Part shown: piece after piece, positions 56,615 to 64,000 of the stretch
How positions within the stretch are numbered: position 1 is the first letter of the stretch
Layout: every line of letters begins with the position of its first letter
Source: Lumbricus rubellus
Lineage: Eukaryota; Annelida; Clitellata; Crassiclitellata; Lumbricidae
Reading direction: 5' to 3'
DNA length: 64,000 nucleotides
Assembly (NCBI GenBank): GCA_945859605.1
Contig: OX243822.1
Coordinates: 20,100,399-20,164,398 of the forward strand
Made by a program: the position numbers and the translations under genes
Notes under the pieces: generated by a model
What the model saw: only the letters and a program-made list of their open reading frames with translations
Told to the model about the DNA's origin: nothing
Database searches by the model: none

Positions 56615-57889
56615 CTCAGTAGAATCCGACGTTTCTGTTAATGAACACCTGAGAAAAATGGTTATAGAAAAGGTGCAATTTCCTTCTGTGAAGGAACATT
56701 TTTAGGTATTATTTTTATAGTTCTGTTTGCTGTTTATGTTAACAGTTTCATTGAAAAGATGGGCGTTAGACACTGTGGAATTGGGTGCATCAGATGAAAA
56801 TTTTAATTTCTGATTTGTGATTTCCAAGCTATGATTTACATTTTGTTCCGTTGATTTACAAAGTAGGAACATTTTATGGAATGGTATCTGTTTAACCTTA
56901 CCCAGAAGTGAACCGATCCTGTAGGAGTACATTTAGTTCTTGAAAACCTCAAAGTTGTTTTGTATCCATCTGATTACAAGATTGTCCGATTTTTCCCCTT
57001 ATATATGGTTCGCTTGAAGATGTAACATATATAGCATACGATATAGAAATATATACAGGCATATTATATGTGTATAGAAACTATAGATAGACAGTGCTTT
57101 TTGCTTGGAAAAAGAGCACTACTTTAACTCATATTCTGGCATCAATAGACAATGAAAACAATGATGTAGATGTCATATAATACTGTCTGTTAACGAAAAG
57201 TGAATTACTTGCAACACATTGAAACAACTGCCGAAAAAAGGTGCTGAAATTCAGTTCCGGTGCTTTATAGCAGAAAGAGTACTGTACATAAATGTATAGA
57301 AATATATATTTACACAGATACATGTATTATAGTATATTACATTTTTTATTAAGCATGTTGGCTGTTAATAGTTACTGTAAACATTTTGTACTACTTGTTG
57401 TGATGAACACATAGCATACTTACTGATTTTTTCCCCTATGTGACCTAACTTCTTAATAGCTATGATTCTGGGTACCCTTTCTCAGGGATCGTTTACCTGG
57501 TAGTTGCTATTATTAGCTTCCTATTTTCACTGCACATTGTTTTTTGTCATTATGTTGAGTTCTGAATAGTTTTGATCTCTCTGAATAAAGAAATTGAATT
57601 TAATTAAATTGAAAAACTACTTAATGAGTGCTGCTTGCTTTCACTGATGAGCAATTGGGTCTTAATGATTGTAACCCCTAAATTTGTGAGAATGTCATTT
57701 TTAAACACGAATGCGTTGTTATATTCTGTAATTAGTGTAACAATTAATTATAAAGGTAGATCTATTGCATTTTAAAATCTTCAGTATGAGAGTGAAATAA
57801 AGAGCTATATGCATACTGATAAGCACATGTCTGGTTATTGTAGAGTCTCCCTTGTTCTCAAACTGCTATAATGCAACAGTGATCTTTCT

Positions 57890-58085
57890 CAGTGGCTGGC
57901 CCTAGAACCTGAAATGGGCTCCCTGTTGCACTCCATCTTGTGCCTGGAGGTCACACTACTATGTTTCTATCTCACTCAAAAGCTGCCTTATTTAGCCGCT
58001 GTTGGACTGGGAGCGCTTCTAAGTAGTTACCTTGAAGGTGCGCTATATAAAAAATCAATAATAATAATAATAATAATAATAGTCT
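57890..58085 (+). mobile_element. LINE 3' fragment inside the MULE
   Basis: GGCCCTAGAACCTGAAATGG begins a degenerate WNxLP-type end, followed by GGGAGCGCTTCTAAGTAG..CTTGAAGGTGCGCTATATAAA and an (AAT)n tail. It inserted downstream of the transposase gene. Confidence 0.7.
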
Positions 58086-58389
58086 AGTAATAACAACAAC
58101 AACCTTGAGGGTACTGCTTTTTAGTAATATGTAATAAAAGTCTATTAGCAAGAAATTGTATGTATGTATGTATATGGATCATTTATTGTGGCCTATCTAA
58201 AAACTTCTAGCACTGCTTAGTCATTGGCGAACTTCCAGGACCAGAAACCAAGAGACCGCTGAGGTCATATAGATGCTTGGCAAGTAAATCACTGTGAGAA
58301 CCTTTAGTTTCAGCCAATCAATAAATGGGACGGATGAGGCTAGAATTAATACATGTGGCTAGGGATTATCCACTGGTAATACACGCAAA

Positions 58390-58511
58390 GGATAGGACGC
58401 AGTTGAGAAATGCCTAAAGAGGCGCTATACAAATTCATTTGCTGAATGATAGGACGCAGTTGAGAAATTCCTAAAGAGGCGCTATACAAATTTAATTTGC
58501 TGAATGAATTT
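58390..58511. repeat. tandem duplication next to the right MULE TIR
   Basis: A roughly 57-bp unit (GATAGGACGCAGTTGAGAAA, then CCTAAAGAGGCGCTATACAA) occurs twice with few differences, ending about 10 bp inside the right TIR. Confidence 0.85.
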
Positions 58512-58597
58512 CATTTAGCGCTTTCTCGAAGCGTGATTGGTTGAGCTAAAAATAGCTTATGAAAACAGGAGAAGTTATACGAGCAAGTGCGACAACC

Positions 58598-59750
58598 AAT
58601 TGCTTTGGCGCAATATCTCAATCAATTCATTTTAATCCCAGTTTCAAATGTTATATTTTATGTATTATTATTACTGTATCGCTAAAGGTATTCAGTTAGA
58701 ACATATTTAATAAATTGCACTATTATTTAAAACGCAAATAGTGCAATCATACTCAAAGTTATAGCGCTATAACTTCTGAAATTAATGGACATCTGGCGGT
58801 TGGTACATGTTTGCCGCATGTTAAGGAATAAAATGGCACGAAAGAAGTGACTTTGAAGCAATTGTGTAGCGCATTTACTATTATGTAGCTCGGTTCTATT
58901 GGCAGATGACGCCTGCATCAACTTTTGAGCATTGTGGATTTGTGGTTTAAAACGGCTCCATTTCCTCGAAAATGACATTGCCGTGATAATGTCAGGATAA
59001 CACGTCCTGTCATCTGATTAGAGAGCTGCTGTGGAAGCATGGAACTGTCTCAGAGCTACAGCGGTATGCATGGTCACTGCATGGTGTCCTTGAGAGTCTC
59101 AGTGAATGTAGCCTTCTGTGTTAACGTTGTATGTATAGGCCCTACAGATTATCAATCATTCCCTACGCCTTGGCATGCCAAGCCCATCTCGTGATTTGTT
59201 ACTGAATCATATGCGGTTTAGTTCAATAACGCCCCGAACCTATTGTATCTGAGGCACGGTGACTGATTGATTGCATTGTATAGGGCCTACGTTTAACTTA
59301 GTTAGACAATTTCTGGTGACTTGTCGCACACAGTTAGAGCACGTAACACGTCCAAAACGTTTAATGTGTAAGGACTTTGAGAAAGTGTTGCATTCACAAT
59401 TGCTCTGCAATAGCCATCGAGGCGTGGGTACTTCTGAGCTTTGTAAGAAGCGCGATAATTAAATGCAGTTGGGCCTATTTTTATTTCCTTGTTTTTCTGC
59501 TTAGGACTATATATCACTCTATCTCGTATGACAGCAGTAGGCTACACCCATTCGTTACAAAATGTCAGCAACCTCATTTGAGCTAAATTTTAGCCTAAGT
59601 ACGGCGCTTGTCTAAGTTTGTTTGTCGCCCCTTTGTTTGCACACCCTTTTTGTTTGGCAGCCTTTAAAACAGGCGTCTTTCAGAGCCGTTCTTTTAATAG
59701 GACAACGGGATGGGGATGGAGAGCAGGGCTGGGCAAAATGTATGCATAGG
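58598..59750. other. intergenic, nothing recognised
   Basis: No exon, RNA gene or element terminus recognised between the MULE and the MITE remnant at 59751. Confidence 0.4.
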
Positions 59751-59845
59751 CGTAGGGGACATTTCAGGAGTGGGGGGGGGGGGGGGTTAAAAGTGTAACT
59801 TTTGCCAGAAATTTTCACGACCTTTTTTAGTCGTCCGATCGAAAT
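59751..59845. mobile_element. truncated MITE, CATAGGCGTAGG family
   Basis: CATAGGCGTAGGGGACATTTC at the left and GACCTTTTTTAGTCGTCCG within match the family at 17703-17911 and 49362-49621. The right terminus is missing; a SINE fragment follows. Confidence 0.6.
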
Positions 59846-59849
59846 TGCT

Positions 59850-59965
59850 AAGAGACCCTGAGCAAGTCCTTGCTCATGCGCTTCGACGTGAACTCCGATT
59901 CAGTGTTCGCGCTGTAGCTGGGAGCACCTCCAAGTAGAATCTTGAAGGGTGCTCATACATAATTA
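59850..59965 (+). mobile_element. family-A SINE, 3' part only
   Basis: CCTGAGCAAGTCCTTGCTCA, GCGCTTCGACGTGAACTCCG and GGGAGCACCTCCAAGTAG..CTTGAAGGGTGCTCATACA match the family-A body; the tRNA head is absent. Confidence 0.7.
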
Positions 59966-60378
59966 TGTACATATGCAATGAGGTCTGGTTATGTGACAAC
60001 TTAAAGTTAAACCGCCAACTGTATTGATTGTTCTGCATGCAAAACACTAAAGTATTTAAAATTTTAATTTATTCACACATGGTTCCAATAAAAAACACCG
60101 CAGGCCATAAATATCTTCACAACAAATTAAAAAAATGTCAGCCATACACGTTAGTCCTTAAATAAAGTGACAATTTTATAGACACCAAATGTACGAAATT
60201 TCCATTGGGTAAACTGTTTCATATTCTTCAGGTTTCACATCCCCATAAACCCATTGCCTAGAAAAAATACCCTGCCCTAATCAAATGAACCAAAAGTCTC
60301 TGGAACACTTTAAAATAATAATGCAATAGATTTTGTTCACAATGATTAAGCACATATTCAATTCCTAGAGTCTTTGGT

Positions 60379-60450
60379 GGTTCATGATGTCAACCTTGTT
60401 GCTACTGGATTCGCTGTTGTTGTTCAAATCTTTGCAACGGAACAACACTG
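60379..60450 (-). other. possible alternative last exon, uncertain
   Basis: The minus strand has the acceptor tgtgtttcag then a short frame LFRCKDLNNNSESSSNKVDI ending at a stop. Its phase would fit a splice from near the end of the ABCB8-like last exon, but the donor there (TCTG|GTTTCT) is poor. I would not count it without transcript support. Confidence 0.15.
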
Positions 60451-61366
60451 AAACACAGAACAATTTCAGACATGTTACAGTCAGATCACAATCATGAGCT
60501 TCGTAACAACATTTAACATAACACACAAATAATCAAGCTGTATACATATATTCTCAATTCAACAAAGACTGATGTGCAGTTTGGGATTATAGTTCGCATG
60601 ACATAGTCAAGGTCGTGAGTCCTCAAAGATCTAGTTTAATGTAGGTTCACAAATTGAATAATTGCTTTCGAAACAGGGTTTCCTCAGGGCTGTTTGTGAG
60701 GAGTTTTTTTAACTGCACAACTCCTTCTTTCCTTTCCCATCATCCATGGTAAATTACTTCCAATCGGAGGACCATTTTTGCGAGTTTTAACTGTACAGAG
60801 GTGCATCTACAACTGCACATTTTGTGTACAACTGCGCATTAAAAAGAGGGTTTCCTCATCTTCCACAGATATCAGAAAACAAAGAATTCCTCTGAGTCCC
60901 TCCACAGCCCACTTCAAATGATGAGGCACGATAGCAAAAGCACCCTGGGTTATGCCCTGGATGCGATCAGAGAACCCTGGAACTGAACCTCAGAGGGCAG
61001 AAATGAATCTTAGCAACGGAACATTCATTCACTACGTCTGCAGTTTTGAAGGGCCTGCAGTTATAACATTTATTACATGAGTATGGTGGACTGGCGGGTT
61101 GTTAGAGGGGGGGGCCAAATGTTGGAGGGTAATCACAGCACCCGGGCCCACACTAACCTCAATTCAGCCCTGTTTGAGGGATCAGGGTTTACAACGCGCT
61201 ATGCAAAATGCAATCCCATTTTGTAAACAAGTTGCATTTGTGACAGCTTGAAATCTCATTCAGAAATGAAAATTAATTCATTGATTGATCAATTGATTGA
61301 TTTATTGATTGCTTCGCTTGTCTAGACGAACCTCTGCAGTTGACTCTGGTCAGAGCATCGGTTCGA
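60451..61366. other. stretch downstream of the ABCB8-like stop
   Basis: Likely includes the 3' UTR; a minus AATAAA lies about 65 nt past the stop (near 61300). No other gene seen. Confidence 0.4.
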
Positions 61367-63479
61367 TTAGTTCTTATTGAAGAAACCAGATGGCGCCGGC
61401 TGCCTGTTGTTGTTCGTCAATTCCTGGTTCTGAATCATCTGCCAGTAGATGCCTTTCTTCCTCTTCAGCTCCTCATGATTTCCGAGCTGACCAGCAAAAA
61501 TAAAAGAAAAATGTTAAGACTAATTACAAAGCCAACATGACAAAACAATAACAGTCCAAAACAATGTCAAATCCGATGAGAGAAATTCTGGGTCCCTAGG
61601 CAGTGGCAATCATGGGCTCCTAAACTACCCTTTAGAAGGCTTTATGAGAAAAATGTGCAAAAAAGCAAAATCATTCACTTTGTGTACAATAACTACAAAG
61701 CCGGGACTCTAAAAGCTGCTGGTCCCCATGGCATTTGCCCCTCTGCTCCCTCTTGGCAGCCAAAACAATGTAAGATTGTGTCAATCACCGACTGACCATT
61801 AATCAGTAAATTCTGTTAGTTCTGGTGTCTAATGAACAAAATATCAATCAACGACACACCAAAGCCAAGTCACAAGATGAACAGTATTAAGTTTATGGCA
61901 GATAAGTCATTTGAAAAAAGTGAGTAGTACATGAATGAATGCAGGGGTGCAGTCAGAAATTTTGTAGGGGTTTCCATTGGAGGGGTTTTCCAATGGACAT
62001 GGTAACAAAATACACAGAATCAGCTAAATATTTGAAATAATTCCTCTGGGGATTTTCAACACATAAACTCCTGATTATGCCCATGAGTGAATAACATACT
62101 GAGCATGTTAGTAAGTGAAATAATCAATTTGAGTGTTAATAAGCGAGCACAAAAGCAAATAAATGAGCACACGATTAAATGAATGAAAGAATGAATGAGT
62201 ACACGAATTGACAAATGAATGAGTAGGGCCTACATGAATGATAGAATGAATGAGTACACGAATGAATGAATGCATGAATAAATGAACGAATGAATAAACA
62301 CATGAATGAATGATTGAAAATTCTATGAAATGAACTTGTTCTGTTCATGTCGCTAACCTCGACTATATGTCCATTGGAGACGACAGCGATGTAGTCTGCA
62401 TCTTTGACCGTACTCAACCGATGAGCAATCACAAGAACCGTTCGACCTAGACAACCAACAACAACAACAACAACAACAACACATGCTGCACTACAACAAT
62501 ACTCCAAGACAACCTCAACAACACTTTGAAACAGGTGGCATTTAACCTTAATTTTTAATGTACGTCCAGTAAAAGAAATAGAATGTCGGACTACCACCAG
62601 CAAAAGTTAGATCAAAAACGAGTGCAAAGTCCTATTGCAATTTTGCATTTTAGGCCGAGTACCCTAACCGATTGGCTATTGACCTACTGACCTTTGATGA
62701 TGTTGTCGATGGCTTCCTGGACAACTCTTTCCGACTCCGAGTCCAAAGCACTGGAAAAGAAGAAAGCAGATTAGTCAGTAAGTCACTCAATCTGGACTTT
62801 CGTTAAACTCATATCTTCAGGTAAATTTTCCAAATTGTACTCTATACACTACATGCCACAGAGATATGCAAAAGAGAAAGACAATGAAATAATGCTGAAC
62901 CTGGTCGCTTCGTCTAGCAGTAGAATGGCCGGTCGTTTGATGAGTGCTCTGGCGATGGCTATTCTTTGCTTCTGTCCACCAGAGACGGTCACTCCTCTCT
63001 CGCCAATCATCGTTCGATAACCATCGGGAAATGATTCAATGAAACCGTGCGCGTTCGCCACCTTGGCCGCTTCAATAACCTACACAAAAACACATGAATT
63101 CTTAAACTAACAACAACAACAACAAATACAAACAATCTCATCAACAATAATAAAAATAATAAAACAAAAATTGAGCAAAATAAGAACCTAACAATAGTAC
63201 AATGGGTCGGGAGTACCTCTGAATCGCTTTACAGATGTTTGACAGAGAGACAAACATACAGACAGAAAGATAAACAGACATACATACAGATAGAGAGAGA
63301 CAAAGAGATAGAGACAAAGGCTGTCTCACACATGAGTTGGTGTGAAAAAGAAGCATAGAAAGACAAAGATTCTAAAGAGAGACAGACAGAAACAGAAAGC
63401 AAGAGAAGAAATATAGGCAGACAAACAGGCACAAAGATAGAACTGGAGAAAGAGTGTGCAACTGTGCATGAGTGAATGT

Positions 63480-63518
<39 letters not shown>

Positions 63519-63724
63519 CTCAGCATCGGTTGCAGTGGGACATCCGTAGCGAATATTCTCCATGATTGTATCCGCAAACAGAATCGGTTCCTGGCTTATG
63601 AAGCCGATCGCCCGACCCCGAAGCCACGATGGGTCAAGGGTCGAAAGGTCATGGCCGTCCAATGAAATGCTGCCGGAATCAACATCATAGAACCTCTCCA
63701 ACAGGGCAGCAACAGTCGACTTAC
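61367..63724 (-). CDS. ABCB8: ABCB8-like mitochondrial ABC transporter, C-terminal part
   Basis: A half-size ABC transporter of the mitochondrial inner membrane. Five minus-strand exons agree in phase: 63724-63519, 63079-62901, 62750-62692, 62446-62358, 61486-61367, giving 217 residues plus stop. They cover most of the nucleotide-binding domain: GKST of Walker A (its start is in the previous exon, off-window), LDPSWLRG, Q-loop [15 protein letters not shown], signature [14 protein letters not shown], Walker [13 protein letters not shown], and H-loop [19 protein letters not shown] with TIMENIR favours ABCB8 over ABCB10. The last exon encodes [20 protein letters not shown] and a short Asn/Pro tail. 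The donor at 63519 is supplied by a (GTCT)n repeat. Confidence 0.88.
62455..62480. repeat. (CAA)n microsatellite
   Basis: A short CAACAACAA run just upstream (transcript sense) of the ABCB8-like exon at 62446. Confidence 0.8.
63235..63518. repeat. ACAG microsatellite forming an ABCB8 donor
   Basis: ACAG units, degenerate to about 63470 and pure at 63481-63518. In the transcript the intron begins GTCTGTCTGTCTG directly after codon GAG. Confidence 0.9.
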
Positions 63725-63754
63725 CTACACACAGACACACATGAAATGTTAGAC

Positions 63755-63835
63755 AAACACAGGCAGAACATTAGACATTACAGACAGATAAACACAGACA
63801 GCCAGAGACAAAGGCAGACAGACAGGCAGAGACCT
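63755..63835. repeat. ACAGACAG degenerate microsatellite
   Basis: A second ACAGACAG/CAGAGACA tract lies upstream (transcript sense) of the exon at 63724. The remainder to 64000 is AT-rich intron with nothing recognised. Confidence 0.75.
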
Positions 63836-64000
63836 CTGTTTCTGTATACCAAGAAGATCATTATTTCTGTATAATTTCAAATATAACAATTTCAATAATT
63901 TATAAAAGTTTTATTCAATATTTAAGAATAACTATGGAATCTCATTGACCAATGATTTAAGAAGATTAAGTTACATCCTAGTCTTCTCGTCTGTTCCAAC

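Larger units (their letters stand above)
52864..58588 (+). mobile_element. Complete Mutator-like (MULE) DNA transposon
   Basis: The left TIR (52864-52930, begins ACTTGCTCGTATAACTTC) and right TIR (58522-58588) are identical inverted repeats over 67 bp. They are bracketed by the perfect 9-bp duplication GCGACAACC at 52855-52863 and 58589-58597. A 9-bp TSD is characteristic of Mutator/MULE. Inside lies a two-exon transposase gene with intact DDE motifs. The introns and UTRs have picked up a SINE, microsatellites and a LINE fragment. Identical TIRs and an unmutated TSD point to recent insertion. It sits about 2.1 kb upstream of the first HIPK exon found. Confidence 0.95.

Overview
This is eukaryotic nuclear DNA with intron-rich animal genes, long AT-rich introns and many mobile elements. 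The proteins (an ER Hsp70, the chromatin remodeller BPTF/NURF301, coronin, HIPK kinase, ABCB8-like transporter) are metazoan. The palindrome TAGGCCTA recurs roughly thirty times in the first 7 kb, a habit I associate with echinoderm and related marine deuterostome genomes. That placement is an inference, not a proof.

Layout: 1-9.2 kb has no recognisable gene and holds microsatellites, TTAA-flanked and 8-bp-TSD DNA elements and tRNA-derived SINEs. 9.3-16.9 kb (minus) is a complete BiP/GRP78-like gene whose product lacks the ER-retention tail, followed by a 67-bp perfect palindrome. 18.0-28.6 kb (minus) carries eight central exons of BPTF; its N-terminal and C-terminal parts are not in the window. 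29.3-31.4 kb is a 16-bp minisatellite. A lone coronin WD40 exon lies at 31.9-32.2 kb (minus), then a piggyBac relic at 33 kb. 37.4-50.7 kb (minus) is a HIPK gene, traced through 13 coding exons to about 1185 residues. 52.86-58.59 kb is a structurally complete Mutator-like element (MULE) with 67-bp identical terminal inverted repeats, a perfect 9-bp target duplication and an intact two-exon DDE transposase on the plus strand. 61.4-63.7 kb (minus) holds the last five exons of an ABCB8-like mitochondrial ABC transporter that continues off the right end.

The host genes share the minus strand but not a pathway: ER folding, chromatin remodelling, actin, nuclear kinase signalling and mitochondrial transport. 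The unifying theme is mobile DNA. At least seven hAT-like elements with 8-bp target duplications, a group of TTAA-flanked miniature elements linked by terminus to a piggyBac relic, several tRNA-SINE families whose tails match L2/CR1-like LINE 3' ends, and the complete MULE lie in introns and between genes. Exon borders were derived by hand from GT/AG sites and reading-phase agreement. BPTF and coronin are both broken off around the 29-32 kb minisatellite, so an assembly or rearrangement junction there is possible.
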